Assembly (NCBI GenBank): GCA_021823305.1
Contig: JAKAOE010000008.1
Location: 1 to 12,609, forward strand
Reading direction: 5' to 3'
DNA length: 12,609 bases
DNA from: Acidobacteriota bacterium
GTDB taxonomy: Bacteria; Acidobacteriota; Terriglobia; Terriglobales; SCQP01
The position numbers and the translations under genes are program-made. Below the pieces are notes generated by a model. It worked only from the letters and a program-made list of their open reading frames with translations. It ran no database searches and was not told where the DNA came from. Positions 1 to 5,783 of this stretch are shown one piece after another. How positions within the stretch are numbered: the first letter of the stretch is position 1; the number at the start of each line of letters is the position of its first letter.

Positions 1-1
1 G

Positions 2-202
2 CAGGTGATCGGCATCCTGGTGCTGGACAACGGCATTTTCTTGGCGGCGCTGGCCACCACGTTCGGCATGCCCCTGGTGATCGAGGCGGGGGTGACGTTC
101 GATCTGCTGATCGGCGTACTGCTGATGGGCCTGCTCGCGTTCCGCATCCGCGACACGCTGGAACACCTCGACGTGTCACGCCTACGGCGGCTGCGCGGAT
201 GA
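2..202 (+). CDS. HyfE-like membrane subunit of a group 4 hydrogenase-related complex (3' part only)
   Basis: Only the last 66 codons are present; the reading frame is open to the left edge, so the start lies outside the window. The visible part has two hydrophobic segments joined by a short polar stretch (residues around DNGIFLAALATTFGMP, then LLIGVLLMGLLAFRI) and a charged tail. This matches the C-terminal end of the HyfE / hydrogenase-4 component E family, small NuoK-like integral membrane proteins that form part of the proton-translocating arm. The TGA stop (200-202) overlaps the ATG of the next gene (199-201) as ATGA, so the two are probably translationally coupled. Assignment rests on the hydrophobic pattern, the NGIFL-type motif and the position directly before a HyfF-like gene. 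The family call is fairly secure; its exact role in this complex is inferred. Confidence 0.8.
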   Translation, partial: QVIGILVLDNGIFLAALATTFGMPLVIEAGVTFDLLIGVLLMGLLAFRIRDTLEHLDVSRLRRLRG

Positions 203-1665
203 CGGCCGGCCTCCTGCTCGCGCCGCTGCTGCTGCCCTGGCTGGCGGCCGCCGCCCTGATCGCCGCCCGGCGCCGCTCCGCCGCCCTGGTCGCCGGCCTG
301 GCCTGGAGCGCCGGCGCCGCCGAAATCGGCGCCCTGGCCCTGCTGGTGGCCGCCGCCGCCCGCCATCCCCTGGCCTGGTCCGTCTATCTGCGCGCCGACG
401 CGCTGACCGCGTTCTTCCTGCTCACCACCGCGCTGGTGTTCGGCCTGGTGCTGGCTTACGCCGCCGCCTACATGCGCCACGTTCCGCCCGGACGTTTTGC
501 CTCGCTGCCCTGGTTTTACGCCCTCCTGTTCATCTTCCTGGGCACGATCGTGGGCGTGTATCTGGCCGGCAACCTCGGCCTGATGTGGATCCTGATGGAG
601 GCCACCACGCTGGCCTCGGTGCTGCTGGTGGGCTTCTATAACACCGAGCGCGCGGTCGAGGCCGCGTGGAAATACCTGATCGTCTGCACCGTGGGCCTGG
701 CGCTGGGCCTGTTCGGCACCATCGCGTTCTACCTTGCCGCGGTGCGCGGCGGCCTGGGCCCCAGTCTGGCGCTGGACTGGGCGACGTTGCTGCGGAACGC
801 CCCGCGCCTGGGCCAGACGCCGCGGCTGCTGCAGCTCGGCTGGGTCTTTATCGCGGTCGGCTACGGCACCAAAGTCGGCCTGGCGCCGATGCACAGCTGG
901 CTCCCCGACGCCCACGCCGAGGCGCCCTCACCGGTCAGCGCGATGCTCTCGGCGGCGTTGCTCAACTGCGCGCTCTACGCCTTGATCCGCTTTCACCAGA
1001 TCGCCGCGCGCGCGCTCGGCCCCGGCTACAGCCACCACATCCTGCTGGGGCTGGGCTTGCTATCGGTGCTGGTGGGCGCCTTGCTGATGCTGGTGCAGCG
1101 CGATCTCAAGCGCCTGCTCGCTTACAGCAGCATCGAGCACATGGGAATCATCGCGACCGGGCTGGGCCTGGGCGGCGCCTGGGGGATTTACGGCGCGCTC
1201 CTCCAGGTCCTGAACCACGCCCTGGCCAAGTGCCTGATGTTCTTCGCCGCCGGCAGCGTGCGGGAACGCTACCGCGATTCGCGCATGGACAAAATCCGCG
1301 GATTGGGTACGGTGATGCCGCTCACTGCCGGCGCGTTGGTGCTGGGCGGCGTCGCGCTCGCAGGACTGCCCCCGTTTGCTCTCTTCGTCAGCGAGTTCGC
1401 CATTCTCCGCCAAGCCTTCGCCACCCATGCCTGGGTTGGCCTGCTGCTGTTGGCGCTGCTTGCGGTGGTGTTTGCCGCGCTGGTGCGGCATGCCCAGCCC
1501 ATGCTTGGGGGCCAGCCCGCGGCGCCGCCCGACGGTCCGGCCGCGGGCCGGGGCGCCATGCTGGCCATGGCGCTCTGCCTGTGCCTTCTGCTGCTCTTGG
1601 GGTTGCACCTGCCGGCCTTCCTCGGCCGCCTGCTGCGCGGCGCCGTGGCGGTGATCCGCTCATGA
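199..1665 (+). CDS. HyfF/NuoM-like proton-antiporter subunit of the membrane complex
   Basis: This 488-residue protein is almost entirely transmembrane helices and belongs to the NuoL/M/N antiporter-like family (Proton_antipo_M), closest in context to hydrogenase-4 component F. It is somewhat shorter than E. coli HyfF as I recall its length. The residues used for proton transfer in this family are present: a helix-5 glutamate at about E134 (WILMEATT), a lysine at about K225 within GTKVGLAPMHSWLPDAHAEA, and a lysine at about K344 in LNHALAKCLMFF. The loop RDLKRLLAYSSIEHMG (about 301-316) is another family signature. The ATG start overlaps the upstream stop, and its own TGA overlaps the ATG of the NuoCD-like gene (1662). 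Intact pumping residues suggest the complex still couples electron transfer to ion movement, even though the catalytic subunit has lost its nickel site. The family call is secure; the ion used is unknown. Confidence 0.92.
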   Translation: MTAGLLLAPLLLPWLAAAALIAARRRSAALVAGLAWSAGAAEIGALALLVAAAARHPLAWSVYLRADALTAFFLLTTALVFGLVLAYAAAYMRHVPPGRFASLPWFYALLFIFLGTIVGVYLAGNLGLMWILMEATTLASVLLVGFYNTERAVEAAWKYLIVCTVGLALGLFGTIAFYLAAVRGGLGPSLALDWATLLRNAPRLGQTPRLLQLGWVFIAVGYGTKVGLAPMHSWLPDAHAEAPSPVSAMLSAALLNCALYALIRFHQIAARALGPGYSHHILLGLGLLSVLVGALLMLVQRDLKRLLAYSSIEHMGIIATGLGLGGAWGIYGALLQVLNHALAKCLMFFAAGSVRERYRDSRMDKIRGLGTVMPLTAGALVLGGVALAGLPPFALFVSEFAILRQAFATHAWVGLLLLALLAVVFAALVRHAQPMLGGQPAAPPDGPAAGRGAMLAMALCLCLLLLLGLHLPAFLGRLLRGAVAVIRS

Positions 1666-3092
1666 GATCGCGCGATGCCATCCTGGCCGCCTTGGCGCCG
1701 GCGCTGCGGCAAGCCTGGCTGCGCGAGCCCGAACCGCCACGCCTGGTTTCGATCTTCGGCTGCACCGGAGAGCACGGGCCGAGCGTGCACTATCTGCTGG
1801 ACCGCGGCCCGGCCGGCTACGAGGAGATCGTGGTGGAGGCGGCGGCCGAGCTCGGCTCGCTGACGCCGCTGGCGCCGGCGGCGGCCTGGCACGAGCGCGA
1901 GGTGCACGACCGCTTCGGCACGGTATTCGCCGGCCACCCCGATCCGCGGGCATTGATTGGCGCGGGCGATGACGCCAGCGCCGCCGGCCGCTTCGAGTTC
2001 ACGCCGGTCGCCGGCGAGGGCATCACCGAGGTCGCGGTCGGTCCGGTGCACGCGGGCATCATCGAACCCGGCCATTTTCGCTTCTCCACCATGGGCGACC
2101 GCGTCGTCTTTCTCGAACTACGGCACTTCTACACCCACAAGGGGACCGAGGACCTCCTCGCCGGGATGGACGCGGCGCTCGCCACGCCACTGGTTGAATC
2201 CGTCAGCGGCGACAATTGCCTGGCGCACGCGGTCGCCTACTGCGAGGCGGTCGAGCAGATCGCCGGGCTCGAGCCTCCGCCGCGGGCGCAGGCGCTGCGG
2301 CTGGCCGGCCTGGAGTTGGAGCGCCTGGTGGCGCATATCGGCGACTTCGGCGCCCTCTGCGGCGATGTCGGCTTCGCGCCCATGCCGGCGCTGGCCGGCC
2401 GCATCAAGGAGGATCTGCTGCGGGCATCGGCGCGCTTCTGCGGCACCCGCTACTGGCGCGGCATCGCCGTCCCCGGCGGCGTCACCGTGGATCCGGCCGC
2501 CGCCCTCCGCCAGGAACTGGTGCGCGCGGTCGCGGCCGCCGAGCGGGAGTTCGCCAGCCTCGCCGAGCTCGCGCTGCGCACGCCGTCCGTGGAAGCGCGC
2601 TTCGAGGGCGCCGGCGTGCTGTCGCTCCGCGCGGTGCGGGACTGGGCCGCGGTGGGGCCGGTGGCGCGGGCCAGCGGCGCCGGCCTCGACCTGCGCAGCC
2701 TGCGCCCCACCGGCGCCTATCGCGGCCGCGACGTCGTGCCCCCGGTGCTCGCCGCCGGCGACGTGATGGCGCGCGCCCGCATCCGCGTGCTGGAGGCTTC
2801 GGCTTCCGCGCAGCTCATCCTCGACGCCTTGGCGGACTGGCCTGACGGTCCGGTGCGCCGCGACCTGCCTGCCGCACTCGAGGGGTGCGGCCGCGGCTTC
2901 GTGGAGTCGCCCCGCGGCGAGCTGCTTTACTGGCTGCTGCTGCGCGCGGGGCACATTCAGCGCTGTCACATCCGTTCGCCTTCCTTCCAGAATTGGCCGG
3001 CGCTGCCGTCGGCCGTCATCGGCGGCGTCATCGCCGATTTCCCCATGATCAACAAGAGTTTCAACCTTTCGTACTCAGGGTGCGACCGGTGA
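1662..3092 (+). CDS. HyfG/HycE-like fused NuoC-NuoD subunit lacking all Ni-Fe ligands (Ehr-type)
   Basis: This 476-residue protein has an N-terminal NuoC (30-kDa) domain at about 20-110, with the signature WHEREVHDRFG...GHPDPR. A NuoD / hydrogenase large-subunit domain follows from about 125 to the end. The N-terminal motif that supplies two Ni ligands in HycE (CGIC) reads SGDN at 182-185, followed by C186. The C-terminal DPCxxC motif reads NLSYSG at 468-473. All four Ni-binding cysteines are therefore absent, while surrounding landmarks (LRHFYTHKGTEDL, HAVAYCEAVE, NWPALP) remain. The protein ends at R476, the position after which maturation proteases cut hydrogenase large subunits. It is probably a structural and electron-transfer subunit of an energy-converting hydrogenase-related complex, not an H2-active enzyme. 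Its start overlaps the upstream stop (ATGA) and its stop overlaps the next start (GTGA). The substrate is unknown. Confidence 0.93.
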   Translation: MRSRDAILAALAPALRQAWLREPEPPRLVSIFGCTGEHGPSVHYLLDRGPAGYEEIVVEAAAELGSLTPLAPAAAWHEREVHDRFGTVFAGHPDPRALIGAGDDASAAGRFEFTPVAGEGITEVAVGPVHAGIIEPGHFRFSTMGDRVVFLELRHFYTHKGTEDLLAGMDAALATPLVESVSGDNCLAHAVAYCEAVEQIAGLEPPPRAQALRLAGLELERLVAHIGDFGALCGDVGFAPMPALAGRIKEDLLRASARFCGTRYWRGIAVPGGVTVDPAAALRQELVRAVAAAEREFASLAELALRTPSVEARFEGAGVLSLRAVRDWAAVGPVARASGAGLDLRSLRPTGAYRGRDVVPPVLAAGDVMARARIRVLEASASAQLILDALADWPDGPVRRDLPAALEGCGRGFVESPRGELLYWLLLRAGHIQRCHIRSPSFQNWPALPSAVIGGVIADFPMINKSFNLSYSGCDR

Positions 3093-4018
3093 TCGGCGAC
3101 CTGCTGTTCCGCACCTGGCGCGGCCCCAGCCGTCTGCTCCCCCTGGACGCGCTGCGCGGCGAAAACGCCGTGGGCGGCCGCATGCCGGAGATTACCTGCC
3201 CGGCGATTTCGCCCGCCCTCGCCCGACGGCTCGCCGACGCCTGCCCGACCGCCGCGATGCGCTGCCTCGGTGGCACGACCACTCCTGACTTGGGACGCCC
3301 TCCCGTTGGTCGGGCTGTGGCCGAGCTTCGATCCCCGGCAACGGATGCCCGCTGGCGCTCGGGGCGTCCCCAGGTTGCGGCGAACGGCACGGACGAGTCC
3401 TTCTTCGAGTTGGATTACGCCCTGTGCGTCGGCTGCGGCCGTTGCGCCGCTGCCGCCCCGGAAGCGGTCACACCGGCCCGCAGCCTGCCCATTTGCGGCG
3501 TGCAGCGGGCGCGGCTCACGCGCCGCTGGAACCTCGCCACCGGCGCCGAATGCGCCCCGCCCGCCGTGCCCGAACTGCCGCGCCTGGATCGCTGGCTGGG
3601 CCGCGCGGTCAACATTCGCCAGCTCGATGCCGGTTCGTGCAACGGGTGTGAGGCCGAAATCAGCGCGCTCACCAACCCCTACTACGACCTCGAGCGCCTG
3701 GGCGCCCATTTTGTCGCCTCACCCAAGCACGCCGATCTGCTTCTAGTCACCGGCCCCGTCACCCGCAACATGGAGGAGGCGGTGCGCCAGACCTATGCCG
3801 CCGTGCCCGCGCCCAAGCTCGTGGTCGCGGTGGGCGCCTGCGGCTGCAGCGGCGGCGTATTCGCCGCCAGTCCGGAGGTGACCGGGCCTCTGGATCGGAT
3901 CATCCCGGTGGACGCCTACATTCCCGGCTGCCCGCCGACGCCCGCCATGCTGGTCACCGGCCTGGCGGAAATCCTCAGGCGCCGCAGACGTGCAGGGCGG
4001 GGCGATGCCGACAGCTAG
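3089..4018 (+). CDS. Fused ferredoxin / NuoB-HyfI-like small subunit with one degenerate cluster site
   Basis: A GTG start at 3089 overlaps the upstream TGA and gives 309 residues. The C-terminal half (about 175-295) is NuoB/HyfI-like, with the proximal [4Fe-4S] ligands C184 and C187 (SCNGCE), C251 (GACGCSGG) and C281 (PGCPP) all present. The N-terminal half resembles the separate 2[4Fe-4S] ferredoxin subunit (HyfH/NuoI type) but is eroded. Motif 1 keeps only ACP (C52, P53) and lacks its CxxCxxC. Motif 2 keeps C113, C116 and C119 but has A123 where the cysteine before P124 should be. By the usual ligand pairing this removes one whole cluster and preserves the other. The linker between motifs is unusually long (about 60 residues) and low in recognisable features. 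It would pass electrons to the NuoD-like subunit. It ends at a CTAG shared with the convergent DUF465 gene. Confidence 0.88.
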   Translation: MIGDLLFRTWRGPSRLLPLDALRGENAVGGRMPEITCPAISPALARRLADACPTAAMRCLGGTTTPDLGRPPVGRAVAELRSPATDARWRSGRPQVAANGTDESFFELDYALCVGCGRCAAAAPEAVTPARSLPICGVQRARLTRRWNLATGAECAPPAVPELPRLDRWLGRAVNIRQLDAGSCNGCEAEISALTNPYYDLERLGAHFVASPKHADLLLVTGPVTRNMEEAVRQTYAAVPAPKLVVAVGACGCSGGVFAASPEVTGPLDRIIPVDAYIPGCPPTPAMLVTGLAEILRRRRRAGRGDADS

Positions 4019-4224
4019 GCGCTGCCGGCGTTTTGCAGGCCGCGCATGGCGTCCTTGAGGTGCAGTTTGAGCTTCTTCAGCCGCACCGCCTCCATCTCCT
4101 CTTCCGGGCTGAGGAAGCGTTTCTGATGCAATTGCTGGAGCTGGGATTCGAGCGCGGAGTGCTGTGCCGCAAGTTCTTGATGCCGGGACGCCGAAGCGGA
4201 AACCGAGGATTGACCGGTCGCCAT
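4015..4224 (-). CDS. Small DUF465 / YdcH-like coiled-coil protein
   Basis: This 69-residue protein is highly charged and helical, with a heptad-like pattern over most of its length (QELAAQHSALESQLQQL, then LSPEEEMEAVRLKKLKLHLKD). The arrangement, a first helix, a short turn with an S/T-P-E-E-E cap and a second Lys/Leu-rich helix, fits the DUF465 (YdcH, SlyX-like) family. The biochemical role of that family is not established. The ATG at 4224-4222 is preceded by a clear GGAGGA Shine-Dalgarno six bases away, unlike several other genes here. The stop TAG (4017-4015) shares the palindrome CTAG with the stop of the convergent small-subunit gene. It is divergent from truB. The gene is convincing; the family is recognised from pattern and memory. 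Confidence 0.78.
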   Translation of the reverse strand: MATGQSSVSASASRHQELAAQHSALESQLQQLHQKRFLSPEEEMEAVRLKKLKLHLKDAMRGLQNAGSA

Positions 4225-4254
4225 CCTTTATCCTCCGGGTGCGCGAACAAGCTC

Positions 4255-4283
4255 AAGCTACCACCACTCCATGGTAGGATCAA
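4255..4283 (-). promoter_or_regulatory. Putative sigma-70-type promoter of the DUF465 gene
   Basis: On the minus strand, TTGATC (4283-4278) and TAGCTT (4260-4255) are separated by exactly 17 bases and lie about 30 bases upstream of the ATG at 4224, with a good Shine-Dalgarno between. Both boxes resemble -35 and -10 consensus hexamers. The -35 box overlaps the TAGGAT proposed as the -10 of truB on the other strand, so the two promoters may compete. Confidence 0.4.
4275..4280 (+). promoter_or_regulatory. Putative -10 box of truB
   Basis: TAGGAT lies 15 bases before the truB ATG, in a spot where no Shine-Dalgarno is visible. A transcript starting about 7 bases after it would have a leader of less than 10 bases. 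No convincing -35 hexamer was found at the usual distance, so this rests on the recurring TAnnnT pattern seen before other genes of this window. Confidence 0.35.
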
Positions 4284-4295
4284 CCCCGCCCATCC

Positions 4296-5192
4296 ATGGA
4301 CGGAGCGCTCATCGTTGACAAGCCATCCGGTTTGACCTCCCACGACGTCGTGGCCCAGGTCCGGAAGCTCGCTCTCGAACGCTCCATCGGCCACCTCGGC
4401 ACGCTGGATCCGGCCGCGCGCGGCGTCCTGCCGCTGCTTTTGGGCCGCTTGACCCGACTGGCGCAGTACTTCCAGGGCCGGGACAAGGAGTACGAAGGCA
4501 TCATTCAATTCGGTTTCGCTACGGACACATACGATGCCCAAGGCGAGCCCGCATCCGAGCCCGCCCCGCGCCTTCCCAGCCGGGAAGAGATCGAGGCGCT
4601 GTTGCCGCGCTTCCGCGGCCGGATCGAGCAGATGCCGCCGCCGTTCTCCGCCAAGAAGATCCAGGGTGTGCCGGCGTACAAGCTGGCCCGCCGCGCCCAG
4701 CCGGTGGAGCTGAAACCGGTGACGGTGACGATCTCGACCTTCGATCTGCTCGCGCTCGAGGACGGCCGCATGCGCTTCCGCGCCGTCTGCTCCACCGGCG
4801 CCTACGTGCGCTCGCTGGCGCACGACCTGGGCGCCGCGCTCGGCGTCGGCGGCCACCTCGCCACGCTCACCCGCACCCGCCTGGGCGAGTTCACTTTGAC
4901 CGAAAGCCACTCGATCGAAACCATCGCCGAACACGCCGCCGCCGGCACGTTGGAGCACCTGCTGCTGCCGCCGCTGCGCCTGCTGCCCGAGTTTCCCGCC
5001 GTGGTCGCACCGCCGGAAGCCGTCAGCCGGCTGCTCCACGGCCAGCCCGCCAACTTGCCCGAGTTCAGCCGCGCTGCGATGGTGCGCGTCTTCACGCCGG
5101 ATGAACGCCTGCTCGCCATCGGGCGGCGGATCGCGGGGAGTTTATTTCATCCGCAGGCGGTGTTCGGCGGCGGGGAGGAGTCTAAGCCTTAA
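4296..5192 (+). CDS. truB: tRNA pseudouridine(55) synthase TruB
   Basis: This 298-residue protein begins with the typical TruB N-terminus (MDGALIVDKPSGLTSHDVV). It contains the catalytic-loop signature GHLGTLDPAARGVLPLLLG, with catalytic aspartate D38. Later motifs include the KKIQGVPAYKLAR-type strand and the CSTGAYVRSLAHDLG block that helps form the uridine-binding site. It converts U55 of the T-psi-C arm of tRNA to pseudouridine in the cytoplasm. The C-terminal 70 residues form a shorter PUA-like tail. The ATG at 4296 fits the family start exactly. Upstream bases contain no Shine-Dalgarno but do have a TAGGAT box. The usual neighbours of truB (rbfA, infB, rpsO) are absent here, so it stands alone, divergent from the DUF465 gene. 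The identification is secure. Confidence 0.97.
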   Translation: MDGALIVDKPSGLTSHDVVAQVRKLALERSIGHLGTLDPAARGVLPLLLGRLTRLAQYFQGRDKEYEGIIQFGFATDTYDAQGEPASEPAPRLPSREEIEALLPRFRGRIEQMPPPFSAKKIQGVPAYKLARRAQPVELKPVTVTISTFDLLALEDGRMRFRAVCSTGAYVRSLAHDLGAALGVGGHLATLTRTRLGEFTLTESHSIETIAEHAAAGTLEHLLLPPLRLLPEFPAVVAPPEAVSRLLHGQPANLPEFSRAAMVRVFTPDERLLAIGRRIAGSLFHPQAVFGGGEESKP

Positions 5193-5253
5193 AAAGCCCT
5201 GCGAACGTTTCCGGGATTTCGCGGGTCGAGTTGACGCACGGGCCCTGCTTTTC

Positions 5254-5272
5254 GTGTACACCGGGTATACAC
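5254..5272. promoter_or_regulatory. Operator-like 19-base palindrome
   Basis: The sequence GTGTACACCGGGTATACAC is a dyad centred on one G, with arms pairing at 8 of 9 positions (one C/A mismatch). A TTGACG hexamer (5231-5236) lies about 17 bases upstream. Size and symmetry suit a dimeric repressor of the GntR, TetR or LacI type, but no regulator gene is visible in the window. It lies about 510 bases before the phenylalanine hydroxylase start. Confidence 0.4.
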
Positions 5273-5352
5273 AGTTTGCAGCAAGGATGGCGCGATTTTA
5301 CGCTGAGGCGCTGTGGGTGGCCGTCTGGCTCGAGCTTTTGAGGGGGCGATTT

Positions 5353-5415
5353 TGTCTCACTGAGGACGGGCCGGTTGTTGACCCGGCTGGGGTTATCGGC
5401 TGCGGGCGTGAGACA
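5353..5415 (+). repeat. Long-range inverted repeat enclosing a smaller hairpin (possible structured RNA)
   Basis: TGTCTCAC (5353-5360) is perfectly complementary to GTGAGACA (5408-5415). The 47 bases between include a smaller GCCGG / CCGGC stem with an 8-base loop. If transcribed, this would make a closed, multi-branch fold. An 8-base match can occur by chance, so the case depends on the inner stem and on conservation elsewhere. Confidence 0.3.
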
Positions 5416-5590
5416 GTCGAGCGTCGGCCGGCATCCTTCGAGTTGTTGCATCGTAGTGCCGAGCGTGCACGGCCGAGGGAGGGGGGTTTTTATGAAGATG
5501 GGCGCTATTGCGTTGATTTGACAGGCCCGAACCTCGTAAACGCCGTAGTGCACTGGTGATATCCAGACTTGCAGGCGCAACTCAGGCGGG

Positions 5591-5622
5591 CGCCAGGGCG
5601 TTCCTGGTCGAGCGCCCTGGCG
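5591..5622. repeat. Strong GC-rich hairpin
   Basis: CGCCAGGGCG (5591-5600) pairs perfectly with CGCCCTGGCG (5613-5622). Three further pairs (including one T-G) extend the stem to 13, leaving a 6-base loop. No T-tract follows, so it is not a standard intrinsic terminator. It could be a repeat unit or an RNA element upstream of the hydroxylase gene. Confidence 0.55.
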
Positions 5623-5772
5623 GTTCTGAAGAAGCAGATTGTCAAACCGTCTCGGACCGCGCCCTCGCGCGATCCGTGCCCTGGGGCAGGCGGGAGCCGA
5701 GCACCCGCCGACACAGCTCTGATGTGGGATTGGGCGAAAGGGTTAGCCGGGCCGTGCGTCGGCCGGGCGCGC

Positions 5773-5778
5773 TAGGAT
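5773..5778 (+). promoter_or_regulatory. Putative -10 box for a leaderless phenylalanine hydroxylase transcript
   Basis: TAGGAT ends five bases before the ATG at 5784. No Shine-Dalgarno is present. Transcription beginning about 6-7 bases after the box would start at or next to the A of ATG. No good -35 box was found. Confidence 0.4.
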
Positions 5779-5783
5779 TGAGC

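Larger units (their letters stand above)
5193..5783. other. 591-base stretch without a convincing gene; several dyad elements
   Basis: An open frame from ATG 5287 to 5559 (+, 90 codons) exists, but it has no placed Shine-Dalgarno and no recognisable motif, so I do not call it a gene. A 9-codon frame at 5494 has a strong purine-rich Shine-Dalgarno (GGGAGGGGGG) five to six bases before its ATG and may be a leader peptide or the start of a decayed gene. The region also holds a near-perfect palindrome (5254-5272), a long-range inverted repeat (5353-5415) and a strong hairpin (5591-5622). In places it looks richer in A and T than the genes around it. It may contain a structured RNA, a long leader for the hydroxylase gene, or decayed sequence. 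Confidence 0.5.

Noticed and set aside
666..1661. Open frame running through the antiporter gene into the NuoCD-like gene
   Set aside because: It is the empty upstream extension of the NuoCD-like frame. The part before ATG 1662 is Arg/Pro/Ala-rich shadow of the antiporter gene, which has clear family motifs.
1..4018. H2-evolving formate hydrogenlyase or hydrogenase-4
   Set aside because: Gene order fits, but the large subunit has none of the four Ni-binding cysteines, so a hydrogenase call would be misleading.
4258..4275. CCATGG palindrome and short repeats in the DUF465-truB gap as an operator
   Set aside because: The dyad is only six bases and such sites are common. The promoter hexamers explain the region better.
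5287..5559. 90-codon plus-strand open frame in the truB-phhA gap
   Set aside because: It has no spaced Shine-Dalgarno, no TAnnnT box directly before the ATG and no recognised motif. It stays a possibility and is noted in the region entry only.
5182..5580. 132-codon minus-strand open frame in the same gap
   Set aside because: It starts with no ribosome-binding site, has a composition rich in Cys, Pro and Arg, and overlaps the dyad elements.
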